From positions 1 through 25,534 of the forward strand of contig RMBW01000222.1 of assembly GCA_004009845.1 (NCBI GenBank): DNA of 25,534 nt, given 5' to 3'. Source of the stretch: Davidsoniella eucalypti (lineage: Eukaryota; Ascomycota; Sordariomycetes; Microascales; Ceratocystidaceae). A model generated the notes under the pieces. It was not told the DNA's origin, searched no databases, and saw nothing but the letters and a program-made list of their open reading frames with translations. A program made the position numbers and the translations under genes. Below, piece by piece: positions 1-7,541 of the stretch (position 1 is the first letter of the stretch; the number at the start of each line of letters is the position of its first letter).

Positions 1-331
1 TACAGTAAGGACCTGAGTGACTCCTGAGGTCAGGATGTTGTACCCAGCAAGAGAGTGGAAGCGTCAGTGTTAAGAGTGTAACTCTCAGAGGTCTTGTTGT
101 GATTGGTAGTCAGGACAGAAGTCAGAAATCACCTTTCGATCTCATGTTTAGCGTATGGCAGTGACATCAAGAGCCTTGAGCGTCTCAGCAGTGAGTAAGA
201 GAATAACGCTTAGTATTGGAGAGGTAATCACGGCGCTCAAGAGCCTCCTATACGATGCTGAGGCCAAGGTGAGCGTTAGCAAGAGAGGCCGCGACATCCA
301 GAGTAGCGATGATGCTGTGAACGAAGACCAT
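1..331 (-). pseudogene. Relic of a secreted intradiol-dioxygenase-like gene (5' part, cut by window edge)
   Basis: On the minus strand an ATG at 331-329, in good context (TTTCAAAATGG) and after a pyrimidine-rich leader, opens a signal-peptide-like stretch (MVFVHSIIATLDVAASLANA) that meets a TAG at 250-248. Beyond it, in shifting frames, come pieces ALERRDYLSNTKR, SLTHC, AETLKALDVTA, NHNKTSESYTLNTDASTLL and AGYNILTSGVTQV. From knowledge of the family, fungal secreted intradiol dioxygenase-like proteins have a signal peptide, an ERR...KR propeptide, an S-L-x-H-C-A-x-x-L-K-A-R-G-V-T-A-R region and then a CILTPEVTQGPYYV-type motif just ahead of the catalytic domain. The order and spacing fit. Several stops and frame changes show it is dead. 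The catalytic domain would lie left of the window. The family call is by eye from short motifs. Confidence 0.6.
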
Positions 332-497
332 TTTGAAAGATAAGTTGTTGATAGTAGAGTGAAAAAGAGTAGATGAAGTTGAAGTTGAAGTTGTAAAATG
401 AAAGAAAGTCGGAAGTAAGAAGAGAATGGTAGAGAGATGTTGTTATGGAATGATGTGATGAAGAAAGGAAATCAAAAAGAGTTCTTCAGTGTGATAA
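332..497 (-). promoter_or_regulatory. Leader/upstream region of the dioxygenase-like relic
   Basis: Read on the minus strand this is strongly pyrimidine-rich, with CTTCAACTTCAACTTC-type runs and a TCAACAACTTATCTTTCAAA start context typical of fungal promoters and 5' leaders. The solo LTR at 498-679 sits immediately upstream. No TATA box or protein-binding site can be assigned with certainty. Confidence 0.3.
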
Positions 498-679
498 TGA
501 AAGGATCTAGGACCCATTATTGTTGACTGTGGTAGATACCACAGCCGTTTACCTTTACATAAGGAGGCCGTCTTATTCTTGTCTAGTTCTTTCCTTTTCC
601 TCTCTATCTTCTTCAACCTTTGAATATACTTTTATACTTCTATCTTTTCAAGGCCTCGTTCTCGTCGTAGATCGTCAAA
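498..679 (+). mobile_element. Solo LTR, diverged relative of the element B LTR
   Basis: The 182-bp sequence starts TGAAAGGATCTAGGACCC like the LTRs of element B and ends GTCGTAGATCGTCAAA (B: ...GTCACA). It is flanked by the 5-bp duplication GATAA (493-497 and 680-684), so it is a complete solo LTR left by recombination between the two LTRs of a full element. It keeps the U3 inverted repeat (525-546, one mismatch) and the putative transcript-start segment ATCTTCTTCAA. It has many substitutions against the B LTR, so it is older. Confidence 0.85.
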
Positions 680-684
680 GATAA

Positions 685-2082
685 AGGCTCAATGCTTATA
701 CAGATTCTCATGATGGTGATGTTCTAATTCGTGCCCGGACTTGACTAATGCAATACCCCTCTCCCCTCCCTTCCATCGCGAGCTAAGAGACTGTACTAGT
801 TGTAGACTACTGCGCTACAAGAACAACCAAAGTAAAAGTTGGGGCTAAATTCTTATCACCGACTTCCAGCATAGCTTAGCTAAATCTAATGTATATGAAG
901 GAATAAGCCCTCACCATAACAAGAGTGTGACCTAATGAAATCTATTGGACCTATATTCTGACCTAGTATATATACGTGGCTCGAATACACTATCCGATGT
1001 CTCACATAAGCTTGAGGTAGGCTGAGAGAATGCAATAGTTGCTGATATAGCCCAAGATTCTGTAGGTTGCAGACAAATAAGGCAATAGTTTCCCTGTTGG
1101 TAACATGTCGACAAACCGTCCATGGCCCAGACGTACCTGTTACTGCTAAAATACCGTGTAGATAGCATTATTATACAGTTACTCAATAATGGTTTAAGTA
1201 ATAAATGAGGTTGCATTGTTCTTGATACCAAGTTTACCTCAATTTCCATATAGAATTATTAGGATAGTGATAAGACCGAAGGGGTGATAATTTGGTGATG
1301 AGGAATTATTGTTTCAACTTTGATAAATACACACGACCGTAGCGGTGAGCGAGCTCGGTGTGAAGACCCAACCCTGATGAACGGCAAACCATGATGGCAT
1401 AACCATGATGACGATATAGAAAATTCCAGAGACATTTATACTAATTAGTACTCAAATTATAGAAAATTATGATGTATTTGCATCCCGCTTGTAGAATATA
1501 CTTGATTTATCTAGTCAATGCAGTACTTGAATATAGCAGAAAGTATGTGATCAGAAAAACGATGTATATAATGGTAGATTGGAAAGACGAAATCATTTTT
1601 AATTGGTTCATAAGGGTTAGATAAATTGACGTATATCATCAATATGAGATATTTCTATGGATATAACCGATTTCCATTAATTGTAACATGACTCAATACC
1701 GCTATCTTAGCAACAGAGATGAATGTATGAGCATATTAATAGCTAAACATTATAGAAAGAAGATGGTGGAAGATAACATTTTGAAACATGAAAAAATATC
1801 TAGTAATAGTAATGGCAAGGGACTCGGCTTGCCAGCTTCTTAGCAGGCAAAGTTAACCTGCTTCACATGGACAATCTTCTCCTTAGAGAGGTACGTATTT
1901 AGTCCTTGAGTGTTATCGGCGTCAGATAGCAAGTGATATCAGTGGCTAGATGACTTCCTAGGCTGTTCAGCACGAATCTGAAAATTCTTGACTTGTCCTG
2001 ATGATTAAATAACCAACGCTAGTTGCAACGCTTCATTATCACGCAGTGGTGGGAACCAAGTTAGGCCGGGAATTCGAAGCCT
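685..2082. other. No recognisable gene; partly AT-rich degenerate sequence
   Basis: About 1.4 kb with no convincing coding region. The part from about 1420 to 1800 is clearly AT-rich. A 105-codon open stretch on the minus strand (932-1249) has no recognisable domain and is not supported. A short imperfect inverted repeat (TTGCCAGC/GCAGGCAA) lies near 1829-1850. The sequence looks like decayed repeat or intergenic DNA. Confidence 0.4.
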
Positions 2083-2613
2083 CTAGCGTTGCGGAGGTGT
2101 GACTGCGAGGGAACTGTTCATGACACAAACGGTTTTCACCACCTTGTCAATAGGAAAACAAAGAAAAGATATGATTGCAGTGTGGGAGTCGGCACCCTTC
2201 AAGTTTAGAGCACATGGCTTTGGGCAACTGTGGCGTGTTCTAATGGTGTACAATGTCGGCGAGTAGCTAGGGTTGGGTCTATATACAGCGGCTTCAGTCA
2301 AGGGAACTCTTGAGGCACGTTCTAAAGCATATTCCACCTGTTGGGCATGGCAGTTCTTCTTAGTGTACTCGGTATGTTTGGCGGTTCTCATAGAACCAAT
2401 AAAGCTGCCATTAATCTGGCAACCGCTCTGCATGGTGTCGAAACGCTCTAGAATCTTCTTGTGGATTATGCAAAATTGTAACAAACATACCCTTTCCACA
2501 AGACCCAAATGATCATTGTTGCAGGTTATATCTTTGTGAACTCGGTAGCAATTAGAACGAATGCGGGGGTGATCATGAATCTTGAGTACCATATCTAGAT
2601 ATAAGATGAACAT
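2083..2613 (-). CDS. Unrecognised hypothetical protein (176 codons)
   Basis: An open frame runs from an ATG at 2613-2611 to TAG at 2085-2083. An upstream GTG would add four residues but is not expected to start translation in a fungus. I recognise no domain. The product has several Cys and His residues (such as CNNDHLGLVERVCLLQFCIIHKK, whose first and last parts are unremarkable), no clear signal peptide and no membrane segment. Surrounding DNA is AT-richer and full of stops, so an open frame of this length stands out slightly. It may be an exon or remnant of a host or transposon gene, or a chance ORF. A separate minus-strand open stretch of about 40 codons near 2885-3003 (containing YIKSKLHAEGLRVLFHNN) could be part of the same lost gene. 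Confidence 0.25.
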   Translation of the reverse strand: MFILYLDMVLKIHDHPRIRSNCYRVHKDITCNNDHLGLVERVCLLQFCIIHKKILERFDTMQSGCQINGSFIGSMRTAKHTEYTKKNCHAQQVEYALERASRVPLTEAAVYRPNPSYSPTLYTIRTRHSCPKPCALNLKGADSHTAIISFLCFPIDKVVKTVCVMNSSLAVTPPQR

Positions 2614-3008
2614 CTTCAGAGGCACTGGAGATCTCCTCCGCAGTCAACTGGACTAGACACTAGAAACTACCCTTTCATCGCCTATATCATCTCAAAGTAT
2701 TATCTGCACATCCAAATATATATTGTCACTGCATCATTCCTGTTATATATCAATATTTGAAGTTGACCAACTAACGTAACCAATTTTTTCATGATCAAAA
2801 ATAGCAGTAACCCATCTTCAAGTAGATTTCGAGGAGACCATCTGTTGAGATATATATATATGCCTATCGAGGCCTTCAGGACTTGCCGAACCTCAGGACA
2901 TTCTTGTCGGAATTGTTATGAAATAACACTCGCAGACCCTCCGCATGAAGCTTAGACTTGATGTACAGTCTCACCTTTCCAATTTTGGTGACAACGATTC
3001 ATGCATTG
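2614..3008. other. AT-rich sequence without a recognised gene
   Basis: It contains a TATATATATATA run near 2851-2862. A 40-codon open stretch on the minus strand (about 2885-3003) ends where the LTR fragment at 3009 begins; nothing in it was recognised. Confidence 0.3.
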
Positions 3009-3051
3009 TGTAAGGGTCTAAGGCCCATCAGTATTGGCCAAGTCATGCCTT
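3009..3051 (+). mobile_element. 5' fragment of an LTR, interrupted by element C
   Basis: The start TGTAAGGGTCTAAGGCCC is identical to the first 18 bases of the minus-strand solo LTR at 18897-19075, here in plus orientation, and the next bases (TTGGCCAAG) resemble it. It breaks off at 3051, exactly where the 3' LTR of element C begins, so C appears to have inserted into this LTR. The rest should lie on the far side of C, outside the window. Confidence 0.55.
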
Positions 3052-3228
3052 TGACACGAACTAGGTGAGGCAGTGGCAAGCAATCTAGTAGAAAGGACTT
3101 CGATTGATACCGATGAAGGAGAAAGGCTAATATCTGTTGGAATACGGCGGAATAGGTCCCTATTTTATAGCCGTTTATCTGACTAGGTAAATACCTAGAC
3201 AAATACCAACTGGGCCTTAGCCGTGACA
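3052..3228 (-). repeat. 3' LTR of element C
   Basis: 177 bp, TG...CA. Against the solo LTR at 18237-18414 it has no substitutions, only three one-base differences in homopolymer runs. Read on the minus strand it has a palindrome CTAGGTA/TACCTAG (3183-3198), a TATA-like TATAAAATA (3161-3169) and a downstream ATCGGTATCAA segment identical to that in A. Confidence 0.85.
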
Positions 3229-3395
3229 TTAGCCCCCTCCCCCTCGCAGACTAACTAATTCTAACTGATAAAATCTATAATACATGCTGACAAATTAAGT
3301 TTGTCTTAAAAAAAAATGGCGCAGGGAGTGCTGCGGAAAAATAAGGAGTATCGTAAATACGGTAAACTCCGAGTGGCGGTAGCGCCGATTGAATG
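3229..3395 (-). other. 3' UTR of element C with polypurine tract
   Basis: Directly inside the LTR, the minus strand reads CGAGGGGGAGGGGG (about 3233-3246), a polypurine tract for plus-strand priming. The rest aligns loosely with the same region of A (3783-3844). The block ends at GAATG, the target site of element B, and continues at 15692. Confidence 0.7.
3391..3395. repeat. Target-site duplication of element B (left copy)
   Basis: GAATG here and at 15687-15691 flank the two LTRs of B. The 5-bp length is normal for Ty3/gypsy integrases. Confidence 0.9.
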
Positions 3396-3587
3396 TGAAA
3401 GGATCTAGGACCCAATCTTGTTGGCTGTGGTATCTACCACAGCCGTTACTTTTGTCTATATAAGGAGGCCGTCTCCCCTCCTTATTCTTGTCTAGTTCTT
3501 CTCTTCCCTCTCTATCTTCTTTAACCTCGTCAAATACTATATCTCTTCTACTTCTGCAAGCCTCGTTCTCGTCGTAGAATCGTCACA
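3396..3587 (+). repeat. 5' LTR of element B
   Basis: 192 bp, TGAAAGG...GTCACA. It has a 10-bp perfect inverted repeat GGCTGTGGTA/TACCACAGCC (3423-3444), a TATA box TATATAA (3457-3463), a long pyrimidine tract, and ATCTTCTTTAA (3514-3524), the inferred transcript start. One extra A relative to the 3' LTR (GTAGAATCG against GTAGATCG). Confidence 0.92.
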
Positions 3588-3589
3588 CT

Positions 3590-3600
3590 TTAAAGAAGAT
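3590..3600 (+). promoter_or_regulatory. Self-priming primer-binding site of element B
   Basis: TTAAAGAAGAT, starting 2 nt after the LTR, is the exact complement of ATCTTCTTTAA at 3514-3524 in the LTR; position 3601 extends the pairing to 12. No tRNA 3'-end match beginning with TGG is present. In the Tf1/sushi group the first 11 nt of the mRNA prime reverse transcription; the same length and position here support that mechanism. Confidence 0.75.
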
Positions 3601-3603
3601 ACC
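3599..3603. repeat. Target-site duplication of element A (left copy)
   Basis: ATACC here and at 9891-9895, directly outside the two LTRs of A. The site overlaps the end of the primer-binding site of B. Confidence 0.9.
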
Positions 3604-3782
3604 TGACACGAACTAGGAAGAGGCAATGGCAAGCAATCTAGAGTAAAGACTTCGATTGATACCGATGAAGGAGAAAGGCTAATATCTGTTGGAATACGGC
3701 GGGAATAGGTCCCTATTTATAACCGTTTATCTGGCTAAGTATCTTACTTAGCCAAATACCAACTGGGCCTTAGCCCCTGACA
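3604..3782 (-). repeat. 3' LTR of element A
   Basis: 179 bp, identical to the 5' LTR at 9712-9890 and to the D LTR at 20832-21010. On the minus strand it starts TGTCAGGGGC and ends GTTCGTGTCA. U3 holds a perfect 10-bp inverted repeat TGGCTAAGTA/TACTTAGCCA (3732-3754), then the TATA box TTATAAATA (3722-3714). Confidence 0.93.
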
Positions 3783-3844
3783 TTAGCCCCCCCCCTCTCG
3801 GATGCTAACTATAATCTAAAACTAATACTAAAATACATTTTGCG
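3783..3844 (-). other. Polypurine tract and 3' UTR of element A
   Basis: The minus strand reads CGAGAGGGGGGGGG (3800-3787) just before the 3' LTR, the plus-strand primer site. D has ten G where A has nine. Confidence 0.8.
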
Positions 3845-4241
3845 CTAATAATGGGGATGGTGGGTGGGTGAAAAATGAGGCCCCCCCGTAGGGGTGCATG
3901 AAACGGGCCCCCCTGTCTTAGGTAGGAAGTCAGCTGATGCTGCTCCAATTAGCGCGCGGTCTAAGAATATGCGCCATGCGAGGGTGTCTTCGATATGTTT
4001 CACTGGTTCCCAAGTAGGGTCCTGGTAACCAGACCATTTAACCAGTGCTTGTTCATGCCCACGGTATTTCCGTTGGCGGACAATTTCTTCCACGCGGAAT
4101 TCTCCTTCGGCTATAGCGTCGTCTCCGTATGCTTCCTCCCTTGAGACAGCCTCAGGTTCGTCGTCTTGGATGACCTGTGAGGGCAGGGGGTTAGTCCCTG
4201 CGTGTCGTACCTTGCTGATGTGGAAGACTGGGTGGACTAGC
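3845..4241 (-). pseudogene. Element A pol, C-terminal block: GPY/F end and chromodomain (out of frame)
   Basis: Ends at TAG (3847-3845). The block encodes the chromodomain (EFRVEEIVRQRKYRG, then ALVKWSGYQDPTWEP), with the aromatic F, W and Y of the methyl-lysine cage present. This domain is known to steer chromovirus integrases to histone-marked chromatin. It is separated from the integrase by a one-base deletion near 4241: D has GACTAGGCCTGG where A has GACTAGCCTGG. The tail after the chromodomain also differs from D because of a C-run length difference (seven against eight C) at about 3881. Confidence 0.85.
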
Positions 4242-6932
4242 CTGGAATGTTAAGTCGGACTGCGTGGGTGCCTATCAGGCCTGTAACCGTGTAGCGGCGA
4301 GCTAGCCAATCTAGCTTCTTAGAGGGTCTTTCAGAAGCGATGTTTTCGCATTTCAGGAGCACTACGTCTCCTATCTGAAACTGGGAGGCTGGCTGGCGGC
4401 GGCGGTTAGCTGCTGTCTCCTGATAATCCTGTGCTGACGCCATGGCAACCTGTGCGAAACTGGTGGCGTCGCGGATTTTGTCTAGGAAGGCCTGGGCGTC
4501 GTGTACCGGGGACTGCGTAGAGGATGGTTCGCTAGTGGGAGATGGCTCGATGATGTCCATGTTGTAACCGTGTGTCGCGAAGAAGGGGGAGATGGCAGTG
4601 CTGGAGACGGTGCGGTTGTTTAGGGCGATCTGTGCTTGTGGAAGGAGATCCGCCCAGTTGTCCTGGGCGAAGGAACAGAAGATCCTGAGGAAGGTTTCAA
4701 TCTCCTGGTTGCTTCGCTCCTGGGCACCGTCGGTTTGAGGGTGAAAGGCCGTAGAGAGGCGACGTTTGATGTTGAGACGGCGGCATGCTTCTCCCCAGAA
4801 TAGTGATGTGAACTGGGGGCCGCGGTCTGACACGATGGCTGAGGGAAAACCGTGGTGTGCGAATACGTGGGTGAATAGAGCGTCGGCTGTTGCTTTCGCG
4901 GAGGTGTCTGACATGGGGATAAGGATCTGCGACTTGGAGAGTCTGTCGGTGACGCCGAGGATGAATGTGCAGTGCTTGGAAGGTGGTAAGGGGCCAATGA
5001 AGTCCATGGCTAGCTCGGTCCAGTGGCGGTCTGGAACAGGAAGGGGTTTCAAGAGTCCGCGCTTTTGTTCCCGCCAATACTTGCTTTTACCGCATGTAGT
5101 GCAGTTGGCTACGAATTGGCGTACATCGTTGGTGAGTCCTGGCCAGGAGTATTCTCGTGAAACTAGGTCCCGTGTGATTTCGCGGCCAGGGTGTCCAGAC
5201 AAGTGTGAGTCATGGATAGTCTGGATCAGCTTGGTGCGGAGGGGTTCAAAGCGAGGGATCCATAGTCTGTTGCGCCAGCGTAGGAGGCCTCGGTCGTCGA
5301 TGGAACATTCGCTGATTTGCCATTGGAGGCCCCATGCTGAGGGGAATGATCTGGCGCCATCGAGGACAAGGGATCGTGCAAGCCACCATCTATTATTGGT
5401 CTGCAGGGCTTGTGTCCATAGTGAAGTAAGGTCGGCGTCCCCGAAGGGTGAGGGGAGAGTGGACTGTGTGGCTATGTCGTCTGAGGGAATGTCGGCGTCC
5501 GGGATGTTGGACCAAAGGGCGTTGACAACTACTAGGTTGTCTCCTGCTGTTGCGGGGGCGAGGAGTTGGTGTACTCTACTCATGAGCCTGTCGTCACTGG
5601 CATCCTTGGGCATGTCCTGGTCCCTGCGCGATAGTGCGTCGGGGATCACTTGGTCGGTTCCAGGACGGTGTTTAAGTTCAAAGGAGAAGTCCGACAGTTC
5701 GTATCCCCAGCGGCGTTGCCTTTCTGCTAGGGACCTTTTGGTTCTGAAGAACTCCAGGTTGCGATGGTCGGTGAAGACCGTGAAGTGTATACCCAGCAGG
5801 AAGTGTCTCCACTGACGAATGGACCAGTAGATAGCCAGCATTTCCTTATCGTGAATAGGATAGTTGGATTCTGCTGGCGTGAGTTTCCTAGATAGGAAGG
5901 CAATGGGGTGGTGATGTCCGTCAGGGCCGCGCTGGGTGAGTTCAGCGCCTAGAGCATAGCCTGAGGAGTCAGCGGAGAGGATTGTTTCCCTGTCAGGGTC
6001 GTAGGGGGCTAGTAGAGGAGGAGAGATGAAGGCATCCTTGATGCTGTGGAAGGCCTGGTCGCAGGCCGGGGACCAAACAAAGGGGGTGTCCTTTTTAGTT
6101 AAGTTGGTTAATGGCGCAAGGGTGTCGGATATGCGCGGGACAAAGTCTCTATAGAAGTTTATGAACCCAATAAAGCGGCGGAGCTCGGTTAGTGTGTAGG
6201 GGCGCTCCCAATTACGAATGGCTTCAGTCTTTTCGGGGTCTGCCCTTATGCCGATACCAGGGCCGACTAGGAAGCCTAGGAACTTGATCTCCTTGGCTGC
6301 GAACTCGCACTTCTTGATGTCGAGTTGGAGGTCGGCTTTGTCGAGGGCAGAGACTATTTCCAGGACGAGGTTGCGATGGTCTTGGAGCGAGCCCTTAGAA
6401 TAGATGCACACATCGTCAATGTAGGCGTCACAGCTGATACCGTGCCATTTGTCGAGGACTCCGTTGATGCGTCTCTGGAAGGCAGCAGGGGCGTTGGTTA
6501 AGCCGAAAGGGACGACGTTCCACTGGAAGGCACCCAGGGGTGTTCTAAAAGCTGTTATGTGTTCAGAGCCTGGGGCTATGCGAATCCTGTGGAAGGCGGA
6601 GATGACGTCGACTTTCGAGACCCACTCGGAACTGGCGATGCGTTGGAGCGTTTCCCCCATAAGTGGCAGGGGGTACTTATCTTTGATGGAGGCGTCATTG
6701 ACACCACGATAATCGATGCAAAAGCGTACGCCACCTCCTGGTTTATTGACGAACAGTACGGACGAGCCATATTCGGAGTTGGCTGGTCCTATGAACTGAG
6801 ACTGCTTGAGACCTTCCAGGGTCTTTTGTAATACTAGGAGTTCTGCGCGAGTTACTGGGTAGAGGGATTGTGTCGGAACGGTTGCACCTGGTTTCAGTTT
6901 AATCTCTAGGTCGATCCCTGGTCGATGCGGGG
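4242..6932 (-). pseudogene. Element A pol, central block: reverse transcriptase, RNase H, integrase
   Basis: Open through 6984-4237. In order it encodes RT (FVNKPGGGVRFCIDYRG, KVDVISAFHRIRIAPG, catalytic YIDD), RNase H (ILSADSSGYALGAEL, KEMLAIYW, FTDHRNLEFF), the integrase HHCC zinc finger (HDSHLSGH ... CTTCGKSK), the DDE core (AMDFIGPLPP, SDRGPQF, QERSNQE) and the start of the GPY/F module (KLDWLARRYTVTG). All catalytic residues I can check are present. It is broken from protease by a one-base loss near 6932 and from the chromodomain near 4241. A 349-codon plus-strand open frame (4766-5815) is only its antisense shadow. Confidence 0.9.
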
Positions 6933-7535
6933 CAGCGTTGTGGCTAATTTGGGATCGAAAGCCGAGGCAACAGGTTCTAACCAATCCGGCAGGTGAGGAC
7001 GGGATTTCTCCTTGTGAGCAAGAGCGATCTTAATGTTCTCTAGCGAAGCTCTATAAATATGCGGGTTATCCGCACTTCCACAGAGCTTGTAGAATTCCTC
7101 AGCAGTTAACTCTTCTGCTGGTAAGATCGTAATCTCCTGTGTCCTGGGCCTGAGCCGAACGTCATTATTTACTAACCATCTTTGTCCTAGAATTATGTCT
7201 TCGGACTGGCCGGGAACCACGTAGGCCCAAATGGTTTCCGTGTGGCCGTTGATGGTCAGGGGGAGTTCGGCGATGGTGTCGATGAGCGGGGGGTTGTCCA
7301 GCGTAGTGACTTGGACAATGACCCGCTCAGAGATAGGGTGCGTGGCGGTGGCGAGGTGGAGGAGACGCGGGGGAATGACGGCGACGGTAAGGCATCCGCT
7401 GTCGACGAGGGCTTTTGTGGCGTAACTACCTAAACGAATGTCTAAATAATTTCCTAAAGCCCCCATCTCAGTTTCAACTATTCTATCACCGATTAATCCC
7501 CCCTGGTCGGGGCGCGATTTATCCCGACTATCTAA
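6933..7535 (-). pseudogene. Element A pol, N-terminal block: aspartic protease
   Basis: The frame is open from the recoding site (7535) through the first Met (7466) to about 6932. The protease active site is ALVDSGCLTVAV (DSG instead of DTG, common in fungal Ty3/gypsy elements), followed by the flap and ILGQRWLVNN. The 23 codons before the first Met are not random: they match B and C at the protein level (LDSRDKS..., with GDRIV shared with C), which argues that Pol is made as a Gag-Pol fusion. A one-base deletion near 6932 relative to D ends the frame in the linker to RT. Confidence 0.87.
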
Positions 7536-7541
7536 AAATCC
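7506..7541 (-). promoter_or_regulatory. gag-pol -1 frameshift signal of element A
   Basis: GGATTTTTAG (7541-7532) ends gag as GAT TTT TAG. Pol is open in the -1 frame (TTT TTA GAT...). Three nt after the stop a 6-bp stem GTCGGG/CCCGAC (7528-7523 with 7511-7506, 11-nt loop) begins. Slipping back one base keeps TTT paired in the P site, with a stop codon in the A site. Confidence 0.7.

Noticed and set aside
155..343. 62-codon plus-strand ORF
   Set aside because: It is antisense to the dioxygenase-like relic, whose motifs are on the minus strand.
780..850. tRNA-like stretch on the minus strand (TAGCGCAGTAGTC resembles an A box)
   Set aside because: No B box (GGTTCRANTCC type) and no cloverleaf could be formed by eye.
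932..1249. 105-codon minus-strand open frame
   Set aside because: No domain, AT-rich odd composition and no supporting context; length is within chance.
3588..3603. tRNA primer-binding site after the B LTR
   Set aside because: Does not begin with TGG and matches the element's own LTR perfectly over 11-12 nt, so self-priming fits better.
4766..5815. 349-codon plus-strand open frame inside pol of A (and the same at 21997-23046 in D)
   Set aside because: It is exactly antisense to integrase/RNase H coding sequence, low-complexity in composition and without a domain; a shadow of pol.
7532..7541. Canonical A UUU UUA slippery heptamer at the gag end
   Set aside because: The letters are present, but that heptamer's zero frame is the pol frame, not the gag frame; the shift must be a P-site TTT slip before a stop codon.
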